Shown: positions 1-7,987 of the stretch, one piece after another | How the letters are laid out: each line of letters starts with the position of its first letter | Position numbering within the stretch: position 1 is the stretch's first letter | DNA from: Runella sp. | GTDB taxonomy: Bacteria; Bacteroidota; Bacteroidia; Cytophagales; Spirosomataceae | Reading direction: 5' to 3' | Length of the DNA stretch: 33,052 bases | Assembly: GCF_027484545.1 (NCBI RefSeq) | Contig: NZ_JAIXST010000303.1 | Span: forward strand, 1-33,052 | Notes under the pieces: generated by a model | Seen by the model: only the letters and a program-made list of their open reading frames with translations | Databases searched by the model: none | Told to the model about the DNA's origin: nothing | Position numbers and translations under genes: made by a program

Positions 1-20
1 CATAACTTAAAAAGAAGAGG

Positions 21-55
21 AAAGAAGGCCGTTCACCAAACCTTTTGCCTTCTTT
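21..55. terminator. Hairpin at the left edge, probable terminator
   Basis: A perfect 9-bp inverted repeat (AAAGAAGGC at 21-29, GCCTTCTTT at 47-55) with a 17-nt loop is followed by AAAA and flanked by A and T tracts, so it could end transcription on either strand. It probably closes a gene lying left of the window. Nothing else is recognisable between 56 and 181. Confidence 0.45.
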
Positions 56-181
56 TAAAACCAGATTTAAGAAAATATAATGAGTGCCTTGTTATCAGTC
101 CCATATAGGGTAAGAGCCTTTATTATTTTTACAAAAACACTATTTTTCACCGGAAAGAACCGAGAGATAAAGAGATTGGAT

Positions 182-189
182 TAATTTTG
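182..189 (+). promoter_or_regulatory. TAnnTTTG -7 box upstream of the MntA-like gene
   Basis: TAATTTTG matches the Bacteroidota -7 consensus TAnnTTTG exactly and lies 27 nt before the ATG at 217, which would give a leader of about 20 nt. No convincing TTTG element sits about 19 nt further upstream, so only half the promoter is supported. Confidence 0.35.
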
Positions 190-216
190 AGAAAGAAATA
201 GAATAATACCTTACAG

Positions 217-504
217 ATGCAATCACTCAAAAATATCCTACAGTATTTAGCTAATCCAAGCTTTTTTCAAACGTACAATTTGGAAAAAATTGGCGTTTTT
301 GGCTCAATGGCACGTGGTGAAGCGGCTAATGATTTAGATTTGTTGATTGATGCTGATCCAAGAGATTTTAAAAAATGGATTCAATTCAAGGAAAAAATTG
401 AGACTGATTTATCTATCAAAGTTGATATTATGTTTGAAAAGTATGCCGATCCAATCATTCTTCACCGAGCCCAAAAAGAGGTAATTTATGTAGTCAGATA
501 TTAA
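217..504 (+). CDS. MntA-like minimal nucleotidyltransferase
   Basis: A 95-aa protein of the minimal nucleotidyltransferase (MNT) family, the antitoxin-type half of HepT-MntA modules, where MntA AMPylates the HepT RNase. Visible signature: G29-S30 in the stretch VFGSMARGEAANDLDLLID, with metal-binding Asp39 and Asp41 and a probable third carboxylate at Asp70 (KVDIMF). The length is normal for a stand-alone MNT domain. The usual partner, a HepT/DUF86 gene, should follow immediately, but only a short broken reading frame does (see 488-544). The protein therefore looks orphaned. The coding sequence is AT-rich compared with dnaE, which fits horizontal acquisition. The family call is firm; present-day function is unknown. 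Confidence 0.75.
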   Translation: MQSLKNILQYLANPSFFQTYNLEKIGVFGSMARGEAANDLDLLIDADPRDFKKWIQFKEKIETDLSIKVDIMFEKYADPIILHRAQKEVIYVVRY

Positions 505-544
505 AAATGATTTAGTTTACTTGCTTCGGATAACCCAATATTGA
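488..544 (+). pseudogene. Possible HepT/DUF86 start remnant
   Basis: Overlapping the end of the MNT gene, an ATG at 488 is followed at once by TAG. The same frame then reads SDIKNDLVYLLRITQY before a stop at 542-544. That reading resembles the first residues of HepT-family proteins, and the position is where HepT is expected. It stops at the exact junction (541) with the duplicated dnaE leader, so a former partner gene may have been cut off by the rearrangement. Sixteen residues is too little for a firm assignment. Confidence 0.25.
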
Positions 545-664
545 TTATAAAAACATTGACTAATACCCCAACATGCAATTCTCCCACCTTCACTGCCACC
601 GAAGCGTCGGTCCGAACCCAATACTCCCTGCTCGGCGGCGCGGCTAATAGTTTGAGGACTTTTT
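541..664 (+). repeat. Duplicated, broken copy of the dnaE leader and first codons
   Basis: This 124-bp unit is repeated directly from 665 onward. The first 58 bases, including the ATG (573 here, 697 in the intact gene), differ at one position (T590 versus A714). The coding similarity continues through MQFSHLHCH. It is then interrupted by 16 extra bases at 600-615, resumes (acccaatactccctgctc) and fades after about 640. With the extra bases the copy reads MQFSHLHCHRSVG and stops at 645-647. It is a non-functional partial copy of the gene start, carrying the same upstream leader as the real gene. Confidence 0.85.
600..615. repeat. 16-bp palindromic insertion in the dnaE start copy
   Basis: Relative to the intact copy, 16 bases (cgaagcgtcggtccga) are inserted after the ninth codon of the duplicate. 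With the flanking AC they form ACCGA-AGCG-TCGGT, a short hairpin. The length is not a multiple of three, so it shifts the frame. It could be a small palindromic repeat unit or debris of the duplication; only one copy was found in the window. Confidence 0.5.
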
Positions 665-696
665 TTGATTATAAAAACATTGACTAATACCCCAAC

Positions 697-3600
697 ATGC
701 AATTCTCCCACCTACACTGCCATACCCAATACTCCCTGCTCGATGGCGCGGCCGATATTAAAAAGCTGTTTAAAAAAGCCAAAGCCGACGAGATGCCTGC
801 CATTGCCATCACCGATCATGGCAATATGTTCGGTGTGTTTGAATTCGTAGCCGAAGGCCATAAAACGGGCATCAAACCCATTGTGGGATGTGAGTTTTAT
901 TTGGTGGAAGACCGCCACAAAAAACAGTTTACCAAAGAACAAAAAGACGTACGCCGCCACCAACTGCTGTTGGCCAAAAACGCTGAAGGTTACCGCAACT
1001 TGGCCAAACTTTGCTCGTTGGGTTTCATTGAAGGGATGTATGGCAAGTACCCGCGTATCGACAAAGAACTGTTGGTAAAGTACCACAAAGGGCTTATCGC
1101 TACCACCTGCTGCATTGGAGCAAGTGTGCCACAGGCCATCATCAAAAAAGGCGAAGAAGCAGGGCGGCAGGAGTTCAAATGGTGGTTGGATCTGTTTGGT
1201 GATGACTATTACGTCGAAATCCAGCGTCACGGTATTCGCGATCAGATCGTTGCCAACGAATCCCTGCTCAAATACGCCAAAGAGTTTAATGTCAAGGTAA
1301 TATGTTCCAATGACAGCCACTACGTAGAACAGGACGATGCCAACGCGCACGATATTTTACTGTGTGTAAACACCGGTGACAAACAGGCGACACCCACCAA
1401 TAAGGATTTTGACGACGCCAATCCGATGCCCAAAGGCACGCGCTTTGCGTTTTTCAACGATGAGTTTTATTTTAAAACCAAATCGGAAATGCTCAAAACG
1501 TTCAGCGACCTTCCCGAATCGCTGGACAATACGCAGGAAATTGTTGATAAAGTAGAGCTTCTAAAGCTCAATCGGGATATTTTGCTGCCCAACTTTCCTA
1601 TTCCAGAAGAGTTTAAAAAGCACACAATTTCACAAATGATTGATTTTAACGGACGGATGAAAGAACTCACCGCCGACGTGCTCAATCAATGGGAATACCT
1701 CAAGCACTGGACCTTTGAAGGTGCACGAAAAAAATACGTTGAAATTACGCAAGAAGTAGAAGAACGCCTCAACTTTGAGCTGAATACCATCAAAAACATG
1801 GGTTTTCCTGGTTACTTCCTTATCGTAGCCGATTTCATTCAGGCCGGGCGCGACATGGGCGTACTCATTGGTCCGGGGCGGGGCTCGGCGGCGGGAAGTG
1901 CCGTAGCGTATGCGGTAGGAATTACCAACATTGACCCCATTAAATACGATTTACTTTTTGAGCGTTTTCTGAATCCTGACCGTATCTCCATGCCCGATAT
2001 TGATACGGACTTTGACGACGAAGGCCGCCAGAAAGTGATTGATTATGTGGTGCAGAAATACGGCAAAAACCAAGTAGCTCAAATCATTACCTACGGTACG
2101 ATGGCAGCTAAATCGTCCATCAAAGACGTGGCGCGGGTAATGGACTTGCCGTTGTCGGAAGCCAATGCCGTGGTGAAGTTGGTACCGGATAAGCCGACCT
2201 ACAACATGAACCTGAACAAGGTGTTCAACGTGCCCATCGAAAAAATGGCGGAGATCATCTCGCCTGATGAGGTCGAGAACCTGAAAAAATTGCGTGAAAT
2301 GCTCAAAGGCAGCGACCTGACCGCCCGAGTATTGAAAGAAGCGGTGAAATTGGAAGGCACCGTCCGTAACGTAGGTATCCACGCGGCGGGTATCATCATT
2401 GCGCCCGAGGATTTGACCAACCTGATTCCGGTCAGTACGTCCAAAGAATCGGAGTTGTTGATTACCCAATACGAGGGTAAAATCATTGAGGATGCAGGGG
2501 TTATCAAAATGGACTTTTTGGGGTTGAAAAACTTGACCATTATCAAAGAAGCCATGCGGATGATTGAGGCCAACCACGGAGTTAAAATTGAAATTGATTA
2601 CATACCGCTTGACGACCCGAAAGTGTATGAACTCTTTCAACGGGGAGATACCAACGCGATTTTTCAGTTTGAATCCGACGGTATGAAAAAGTACATGCGC
2701 GAGCTGAAACCCGACCGTTTCGGGGACTTGATTGCCATGAACGCCCTGTATCGCCCGGGTCCGATTGCTTATATTCCAAATTACATCAATCGTAAACACG
2801 GCCGTGAAAAAGTAGAGTACGACCTTCCCGAAATGGAAGAATATCTTGCGGATACCTACGGAATTTCAACCTATCAGGAGCAAATCATGCTTCTTTCGCA
2901 GAAATTGGCCGGCTTTACCAAAGGCGATGCTGACGTGTTGCGGAAGGCCATGGGTAAAAAACAAATTGAAGTCTTGAACAAAATGAAGAGTAAATTCATT
3001 GAAGGCGGAAAGAAAAACGGCTTAGATGAAAAGAAGCTCGACAAAGTTTGGACCGACTGGGAGGCATTTGCATCCTATGCTTTTAACAAATCGCACTCCA
3101 CTTGCTATGCTTTTGTAGCTTATCAAACGGCCTATCTTAAAGCTCATTATCCGTCAGAATACATGGCGGCGGTGATGACGAGTTCGTTGGGGAATATTGA
3201 GAAACTGACTTTCTTTTTGGAAGAATGTAAAGCCATCGGTTTGCCTGTACTTGGTCCGGATGTCAACGAATCGGAGCGACGTTTTGGGGTAAATAAGCGC
3301 GGTGAAATTCGTTTCGGGCTCGGTGGAATCAAAGGTACAGGTGATGCTGCCGTGGAAAGTATCATTGAAGAGCGCGATAAAAACGGTCCGTATAAAGATA
3401 TTTTTGATTTCATGACTCGCGTTAACCTGCGGACGGTCAACAAGAAAACCATTGAATCCTTGGCGTATGCTGGGGCGTTTGATCTGTTTGAAGAATTTCA
3501 CCGAGCGCAGTATTTTGCAACGATTGACGGGGAACAACAAAATTTGATTGAAAAATTGACCAAATATGCCAACGCAGTGCAAGCTGATAAGTCCAACGCA

Positions 3601-4398
3601 CAGGCATCGCTTTTTGGTGGTTTTGGGGGCGGTGGCGCTGACATTGCTAAACCAAAAGCACCGATTGTGGAGCATTGGGGCGATATCGAACGTCTTCGGA
3701 ATGAGAAAGATGTGGTGGGTTTCTACATCTCTGGTCATCCGTTGGATATGTTCCGTCTCGAATTGGATAACTTCTGCACCTGTACCCTTGACCGGGTGAT
3801 GGCTACTTCAGAATTGATTGAACCCAATGACGATGAAGAGGCCGAAGCAGCACCTGTCAACGTAGAAATTGGAGGAAAGCCGTTGCTGTTTGGAAAGGAC
3901 GTTACCGTGGGAGGAATTGTGAGCAGTTTTCAGATTCGTACTACTAAAAATGGCAACTCTTTCTGCATTTTCAAAATGGAAGACTACGCCGGTTCGATGG
4001 AAATGGCGCTTTTTGGCGAAGATTTTGTGAAGTTTTCGGCCTATATTCAAACGGGGCACTTTCTGTTTATCAAAGGAAAAATTCAAAATCGCTGGAAATC
4101 AGAAGACCAATTTGAGTTCAAAATCACTTCAATGCAATTGCTGAGTGAAGTGAGAGAGAAGTTAACGAAAGAGATTCGTTTGCAACTGGATTTGGATTTA
4201 TTGGACGGAGTCTTGGTCTCCAAACTCAACGTAGCGGTACAAGCCTTTCCGGGTAATTGCGCCCTGACGGTTTCTGTGTTGGATAACCTTACCCGCACTG
4301 AGGTAAAACTCCAATCCCGCACGCACCGCGTAGCACCCACCAATGAGTTTTTTAAATTGATTGAAAGCATGGGTGGAGTGAAGTTTTCGGTGAATTAA
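697..4398 (+). CDS. dnaE: DNA polymerase III subunit alpha
   Basis: The replicative DNA polymerase catalytic subunit, 1233 aa (E. coli DnaE is 1160). An N-terminal PHP domain begins at residue 4 with HLHCHTQYSLLDG. The palm follows, with GPGRGSAAGS and the catalytic carboxylates Asp434 and Asp436 (PDIDTDF) and Asp606 (KMDFLGL). The fingers and tandem helix-hairpin-helix region contain RPGPIAYIPNY and TYQEQIMLLSQKLAGF. A C-terminal OB-fold starts near VTVGGIVSSFQIRTTKNG. The ATG at 697 is the right start because the PHP motif begins immediately after it, whereas the upstream copy at 573 is frameshifted. The leader is shared with that copy, so both might be transcribed from related signals. Assignment is essentially certain. 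Confidence 0.98.
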   Translation: MQFSHLHCHTQYSLLDGAADIKKLFKKAKADEMPAIAITDHGNMFGVFEFVAEGHKTGIKPIVGCEFYLVEDRHKKQFTKEQKDVRRHQLLLAKNAEGYRNLAKLCSLGFIEGMYGKYPRIDKELLVKYHKGLIATTCCIGASVPQAIIKKGEEAGRQEFKWWLDLFGDDYYVEIQRHGIRDQIVANESLLKYAKEFNVKVICSNDSHYVEQDDANAHDILLCVNTGDKQATPTNKDFDDANPMPKGTRFAFFNDEFYFKTKSEMLKTFSDLPESLDNTQEIVDKVELLKLNRDILLPNFPIPEEFKKHTISQMIDFNGRMKELTADVLNQWEYLKHWTFEGARKKYVEITQEVEERLNFELNTIKNMGFPGYFLIVADFIQAGRDMGVLIGPGRGSAAGSAVAYAVGITNIDPIKYDLLFERFLNPDRISMPDIDTDFDDEGRQKVIDYVVQKYGKNQVAQIITYGTMAAKSSIKDVARVMDLPLSEANAVVKLVPDKPTYNMNLNKVFNVPIEKMAEIISPDEVENLKKLREMLKGSDLTARVLKEAVKLEGTVRNVGIHAAGIIIAPEDLTNLIPVSTSKESELLITQYEGKIIEDAGVIKMDFLGLKNLTIIKEAMRMIEANHGVKIEIDYIPLDDPKVYELFQRGDTNAIFQFESDGMKKYMRELKPDRFGDLIAMNALYRPGPIAYIPNYINRKHGREKVEYDLPEMEEYLADTYGISTYQEQIMLLSQKLAGFTKGDADVLRKAMGKKQIEVLNKMKSKFIEGGKKNGLDEKKLDKVWTDWEAFASYAFNKSHSTCYAFVAYQTAYLKAHYPSEYMAAVMTSSLGNIEKLTFFLEECKAIGLPVLGPDVNESERRFGVNKRGEIRFGLGGIKGTGDAAVESIIEERDKNGPYKDIFDFMTRVNLRTVNKKTIESLAYAGAFDLFEEFHRAQYFATIDGEQQNLIEKLTKYANAVQADKSNAQASLFGGFGGGGADIAKPKAPIVEHWGDIERLRNEKDVVGFYISGHPLDMFRLELDNFCTCTLDRVMATSELIEPNDDEEAEAAPVNVEIGGKPLLFGKDVTVGGIVSSFQIRTTKNGNSFCIFKMEDYAGSMEMALFGEDFVKFSAYIQTGHFLFIKGKIQNRWKSEDQFEFKITSMQLLSEVREKLTKEIRLQLDLDLLDGVLVSKLNVAVQAFPGNCALTVSVLDNLTRTEVKLQSRTHRVAPTNEFFKLIESMGGVKFSVN

Positions 4399-4400
4399 GG

Positions 4401-4646
4401 ATGGAAATTGTTGCAAAGAAGATATGGTTTGATGATTCGCGTATCTTTGCTGAATTTAATGATGGGCGAATAATAGGAATGCCGCTGATTTGGTTTCCGC
4501 GTTTGGATAACGCCACAGATTTACAAAGAGTAAATTATGAACTTTGGAATAATGGAGCTTGGATCCATTGGGAAGAACTGGACGAGGATTTATCGGCAGA
4601 AGGCTTTTTGAGTTTCAGAAAAGAGCCTTTTTGTAAAATAGTTTAG
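4401..4646 (+). CDS. DUF2442 domain protein
   Basis: An 81-aa protein matching the DUF2442 family along its length: IWFDDSRIFAEFNDGR near the start, then GMPLIWFPRL, a central NYELWNNGAWIHW and the characteristic ELDEDLSAEGFL. The biochemical role of the family is not established; members often sit beside DUF4160 genes in small pairs that resemble toxin-antitoxin or accessory modules. No DUF4160 partner is visible here. The gene starts 2 nt after the dnaE stop, so it is probably co-transcribed with dnaE. The C-terminal LSFRKEPFCKIV extends slightly past the conserved core. Confidence 0.8.
   Translation: MEIVAKKIWFDDSRIFAEFNDGRIIGMPLIWFPRLDNATDLQRVNYELWNNGAWIHWEELDEDLSAEGFLSFRKEPFCKIV
4600..4632 (+). 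terminator. Possible terminator overlapping the end of the DUF2442 gene
   Basis: AAGGCT (4600-4605) and AGCCTT (4624-4629) can pair around a loop with additional T/A pairing, and the right arm runs into TTTTTG. The hairpin lies inside the last codons of the gene. It would end the dnaE-DUF2442 transcript, but the stem is short and bulged. Confidence 0.3.
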
Positions 4647-4737
4647 TGGATTTGAAAAGCTTGTGTATGTATGAGTTGCCAGCCGTTTTAGCAGGTTTAA
4701 GCTATTGTTTTATCAGTAAGACTTCCTCCCCAAAAAA

Positions 4738-5148
4738 GTGAAACAAGAAAAGACGTTTAAAATAATTGCCGTTATTTCATATCTCCTTATCATTTTAATG
4801 GGTGACATGATTGGACTTCCTTTTTTCATTTGGCTATTATTTACTTTGGTTGACTTTGGTAACACAGACCAATTATTTGCTTTTTTGTCTGTTATTGGAT
4901 TGACAATTATCTTTATGAAATTGAACTCTACACGAACTTTACAAATAGTGCTTATAGACATTGTTTGTTTTTTACTTTTGGCTGCTCCAATTGTTAGGCG
5001 ACTCACTCTTGTTCCAATTGAAAAATTCAATTATTTAGCTTTCATTATTCCGATGGTAATTTTTGTATTACTTTATTCGATGTCAATTTACTTTTCTATT
5101 AAACAATATTTACAAATACAAAAAGTAGCAGTTTTACGAAAGGGATAA
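4738..5148 (+). CDS. Hypothetical four-helix inner-membrane protein
   Basis: I do not recognise this 136-aa protein. It is strongly hydrophobic with about four membrane segments: residues ~8-40 (IIAVISYLLIILMG and a following hydrophobic stretch), ~42-60 (LFAFLSVIGLTIIFM), ~66-86 (IVLIDIVCFLLLAAPIV) and ~100-122 (LAFIIPMVIFVLLYSMSIY). There is no signal peptidase site and no catalytic motif. The frame opens at a GTG (4738); a later in-frame ATG at 4798 would remove the first segment, so GTG is preferred. Base composition is noticeably AT-rich against dnaE, hinting at acquisition. It lies 9 nt before the SGNH hydrolase frame, but no functional link can be inferred. Confidence 0.6.
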   Translation: MKQEKTFKIIAVISYLLIILMGDMIGLPFFIWLLFTLVDFGNTDQLFAFLSVIGLTIIFMKLNSTRTLQIVLIDIVCFLLLAAPIVRRLTLVPIEKFNYLAFIIPMVIFVLLYSMSIYFSIKQYLQIQKVAVLRKG

Positions 5149-5214
5149 TCCTCAATTATGCGATTTTTTGAGAACAAGGCTAAAGTGAATGCTGTACTTA
5201 ATGCTACTTATTAC

Positions 5215-5928
5215 ATGAATAAATCAATGAAACTCATCTACTCCCTTATTCTTCTTGCTACATTCATTTCCTTCAACTCCCCTGATAAAAACAATTCCGA
5301 TTATCTAAATGACGTAAAAACGGAACTGCAAAAGACCTGGCCTAAAAACAGAACCATCAATTTGGTCTTTCACGGGCATTCGGTGCCAGCAGGTTTTTTT
5401 AAAACTCCGGTCGTGAATACATTACAAGCCTATCCTTTTTTGGTGTTGAAAGAACTGAAAACGTTGTATCCTTACGCTGTCATTAACGTGATTAATACCT
5501 CCATCGGAGGGGAAAACTCGGTCGGTGGAGAGAAACGGTTTGAGTCGGAGGTGCTAATTCATCGGGCGGATGTACTTTTTATTGACTATGCCTTGAATGA
5601 CCGTTCCGTCGGCCCGGCGAAGGCGTCGGAAGCTTGGAGCAAAATGATAGAAAAGGCGTTGGAAAAAAAGATTAAAGTGATACTTCTGACACCTTCACCC
5701 GATCAAAACGTGAAGCTGTCAGACGACAAAAGTGACTTGGAGAAACACCGCCTTCAAATCATCGCCTTATCTCAGAAGTACGGCGTCGGGTTGGTGGATA
5801 GTTATGAGAAATTCAAACAGAAATTCAACGCCGGGGAACCGGTTTCAGAGTATATGTCGCAGGTAAATCATCCCAATGAAAAGGGGCATGCTTTGATTGC
5901 GAATCAGATAATGGAGTACTTTAAATAG
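5215..5928 (+). CDS. Exported SGNH/GDSL-family hydrolase
   Basis: An SGNH-fold esterase or deacetylase-like protein, probably periplasmic. With the ATG at 5215 it begins MNKSMKLIYSLILLATFIS, a signal peptide. The open frame extends to 5158, but that would bury the signal behind 19 extra residues; 5227 is an equally good start. SGNH blocks are visible: block I as FHGHSVPAG (His in place of the Asp of GDS, with the nucleophile Ser kept), block II as INTSIGGENSVGG, block III as DYALND with the oxyanion Asn, and block V as NHPNEKGH supplying the catalytic His. Bacteroidota members often deacetylate plant or cell-surface polysaccharides, but the substrate cannot be read here. It ends before a strong bidirectional terminator. 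Confidence 0.85.
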   Translation: MNKSMKLIYSLILLATFISFNSPDKNNSDYLNDVKTELQKTWPKNRTINLVFHGHSVPAGFFKTPVVNTLQAYPFLVLKELKTLYPYAVINVINTSIGGENSVGGEKRFESEVLIHRADVLFIDYALNDRSVGPAKASEAWSKMIEKALEKKIKVILLTPSPDQNVKLSDDKSDLEKHRLQIIALSQKYGVGLVDSYEKFKQKFNAGEPVSEYMSQVNHPNEKGHALIANQIMEYFK

Positions 5929-5964
5929 TATTTCCCATTTAAAAAGGTTAAGTTTCCCTACTAT

Positions 5965-6025
5965 ATGAAAAAAAACCTGCAAAATGATGCCTTGAAAAGG
6001 CGATACTTTGCAGGTTTTTTTTCAT
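5965..6025. terminator. Bidirectional terminator with a 19-bp perfect stem
   Basis: A perfect 19-bp inverted repeat (5965-5983 and 6007-6025) is built around CCTGCAAA/TTTGCAGG with eight A/T pairs below it. The 23-nt loop can form a small inner hairpin (GCCTT/AAGGC). The A and T tracts let it work in both directions, ending the SGNH hydrolase (plus) and the desaturase (minus), which converge here. Confidence 0.85.
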
Positions 6026-6039
6026 AAGACAGATAAATT

Positions 6040-7155
6040 TTATCCAAAAGCCTCGTTAAAATCAGGCAAGCGGCCTAAATAATGTAAATTAGTGATGTGT
6101 GAGCGTAAAGCCTGCCCAAAAGTTGGGTTGTCAAGATAAGGTACGCCAAATTCTTCCGCTGTTTCTTTCACAATATTGGATAATTGCGGGTAATGTACGT
6201 GCGAGATCTTTGGAAAAAGGTGATGTTCCACTTGAAAATTAAGACCGCCTACGTACCACGACAGCAATTTGTTTTGGCGCGAAAAATTGACCGTCGTATT
6301 CATTTGGTGAATCGCCCAATCATTCTCAATGATTCCTTTTTCGTTGGGCAGTGGATGACTTGTGCCTTCCACGGAGTGCGCCAACTGGAAAACTGTCGTA
6401 AGAATAATACCGCCCACAAAGTGCATCATTAAGAATCCAAGCATTACTTGATAGAAAGGAATTCCGAAAAGAAGGATAGGGATACCGAAGAAAAAAGCGT
6501 AATAAGCTATTTTGGCAATGATGATTTTGGCCAGAGTAACCACGTTCTGAACTTTGGTGTTTGTGTTGACTCCATTACTGGTAAACGTAATGAAATTGAC
6601 AAAATCCTTTAATGTAACCCAATACAGAGTGAGAATTCCGTAAAACAGGAACGCATAGAGCCATTGGAACTGATGAAACATTTTGATGGGTGTATGCGGA
6701 GAGAATTTCAACACCAGCTTATCATTGACGTCTTCATCCAGATGCACTACGTTGGTGTACATGTGGTGCATTACATTATGTTGCAGATTCCAGTTAAATG
6801 TGGAGCCGCCCAACATATTTAAATAGATGCTGCCTACCCAATAGTTGACTTTTTCGTTTTCAGAATAAGCACCGTGACAGGCATCGTGCATCACGCTCAT
6901 GCCCAAGCCCGCCATGCCAACGCCCATAATAAACCAAAGTGCAATACTGATGCCCAAAGGAGGCTGCAACCATAACAGAACGCCAAAAGGAACCAAATAG
7001 ACGGCCGTTAGAACAATTGATTTAAGAATTAAAACGGAATTGGAGTTTTTAGAGAGGTTTTGGTCTTTAAAATAAGCGTCTACTCGTTTTTTTAGGGTAG
7101 GGAAGAATAAAGTTTTGTCTTTAGAAACAAATCGTACGGAGCTTTTGGCTTTCAC
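6040..7155 (-). CDS. Membrane fatty acid desaturase (acyl-CoA desaturase type)
   Basis: An integral-membrane di-iron desaturase, 371 aa, introducing double bonds into fatty acyl chains. All three histidine boxes are present in order: HDACH, HNVMHH with a downstream HLDED, and QVEHHLFP near the C-terminus. Two pairs of hydrophobic helices are visible, around residues 45-90 (SIVLTAVYLVPFGVLLW, LWFIMGVGMAGLGM) and 205-265 (IIIAKIAYYAFFFGIPILLF). The third box of the Q-x-x-H-H form is typical of the linoleoyl-CoA/front-end desaturase branch; no fused cytochrome b5 domain is seen. The start is a GTG at 7155, since there is no earlier in-frame ATG. A tiny ATG-ACC-AAG-TGA frame overlaps that GTG. 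The gene stands alone and probably contributes to membrane-fluidity control. Confidence 0.92.
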   Translation of the reverse strand: MKAKSSVRFVSKDKTLFFPTLKKRVDAYFKDQNLSKNSNSVLILKSIVLTAVYLVPFGVLLWLQPPLGISIALWFIMGVGMAGLGMSVMHDACHGAYSENEKVNYWVGSIYLNMLGGSTFNWNLQHNVMHHMYTNVVHLDEDVNDKLVLKFSPHTPIKMFHQFQWLYAFLFYGILTLYWVTLKDFVNFITFTSNGVNTNTKVQNVVTLAKIIIAKIAYYAFFFGIPILLFGIPFYQVMLGFLMMHFVGGIILTTVFQLAHSVEGTSHPLPNEKGIIENDWAIHQMNTTVNFSRQNKLLSWYVGGLNFQVEHHLFPKISHVHYPQLSNIVKETAEEFGVPYLDNPTFGQALRSHITNLHYLGRLPDFNEAFG

Positions 7156-7285
7156 TTGGTCATACAGTTAGGATTGAATAAAAATAAAAAAATCTTGTAA
7201 AGATAAAAACTTACGACCACAACATCTAACTTTTGGGAGAATTGCAAATAGCCTTCCAGAAATTGTAAATCCTTAAATTCTATGA

Positions 7286-7321
7286 AATTGTGACGGAAAC
7301 CGTTTATTTTACGTCACAATT
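7286..7321 (+). promoter_or_regulatory. 9-bp inverted repeat upstream of the coiled-coil gene
   Basis: AATTGTGAC (7286-7294) and GTCACAATT (7313-7321) form a perfect inverted repeat ending 15 nt before the ATG at 7337, with a small inner palindrome ACGG-AAA-CCGT. It could be an operator or a 5' leader hairpin. The half-site resembles CRP-like sites (TGTGA), but the 18-nt spacing is far wider than the usual 6, so the protein that might bind is unknown. Confidence 0.4.
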
Positions 7322-7336
7322 AAAAACGAAAAAAGC

Positions 7337-7978
7337 ATGAAAAAAATATTTATTGTCACACTTTGTTTTTTGCTTAGCTATATTTCTGAGGCACAGACAG
7401 TTTTGCCCGGCAAGCAGGAAATCGACAAAGCCAGTTTTGAGGGGTTGTATGTGACTACCAAAATTGACGAAAAATACCTGGGCAAATACTGGGAAGAATA
7501 TTTGAAGCAATACGGTAAGGTAAGCAGTTCGCGTGGCGGAGTATATCGCGCCGCAACGGTAAGTATTCCGAGCATATCTTCCTCTTCCATCAACTTGGCA
7601 AGCCAAGTGAGCTCTAAGAAAAGCCTTTCGCAGGTATTTATCTATTTGGATTTGGGCAACGGTTCGTACGTGACTCAAGGCACCAAAGGGTATGTTGAAG
7701 CTGAATTATTTTTGAAAAAATTTGCCGAAGATGCCATCCTTTACGATGAAGCACGCGTAGCCGAAGAAGCCATGAAAGATACTGAAAAGGATTTTTCTAA
7801 ATTAACTCGTAAAGGCGAGAGCCTCAAAAAAGACATTGAAAAAACGGAGAAGGAATTGGCCAATTTGAAGAAAGATTTAGAAATCAATCAAAAAGATGTA
7901 GCTACGTCCCAAACCGATCTGGAAGCTAAGAAAAAGGCATTTGAAAACGCAAAAGCTAAGATTCCTTCTAAGCAGTAA
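7337..7978 (+). CDS. Exported protein with C-terminal coiled coil
   Basis: I do not recognise a family for this 213-aa protein. It starts with a clear signal peptide (MKKIFIVTLCFLLSYISEAQ, cleavage after EAQ). A middle region of about 100 residues follows (SFEGLYVTTKIDEKYLGKYW, a Ser-rich SIPSISSSSINLASQVSS, IYLDLGNGSYVTQGTKGYVEA). The last 75 residues are a charged heptad-rich coiled coil (LKKDIEKTEKELANLKKDLE and on) ending in IPSKQ. No enzyme motifs or lipobox are seen, so a periplasmic structural role is plausible. It is transcribed alone, diverging from the desaturase and converging on the AraC gene 9 nt downstream. Confidence 0.7.
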   Translation: MKKIFIVTLCFLLSYISEAQTVLPGKQEIDKASFEGLYVTTKIDEKYLGKYWEEYLKQYGKVSSSRGGVYRAATVSIPSISSSSINLASQVSSKKSLSQVFIYLDLGNGSYVTQGTKGYVEAELFLKKFAEDAILYDEARVAEEAMKDTEKDFSKLTRKGESLKKDIEKTEKELANLKKDLEINQKDVATSQTDLEAKKKAFENAKAKIPSKQ

Positions 7979-7987
7979 GCGATAGAA

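Noticed and set aside
517-711. Minus-strand 64-codon frame across the dnaE start duplication
   Set aside because: Its repeated peptide is only the complement of the duplicated DNA; no independent coding evidence.
1951-2799. Long minus-strand open frame opposite dnaE (282 codons), and similar ones opposite the helicase (10893-11936) and at 712-1350
   Set aside because: They lie antisense within certain genes, have composition typical of shadow frames (rich in His, Phe, Arg, Gln) and show no domain or signal.
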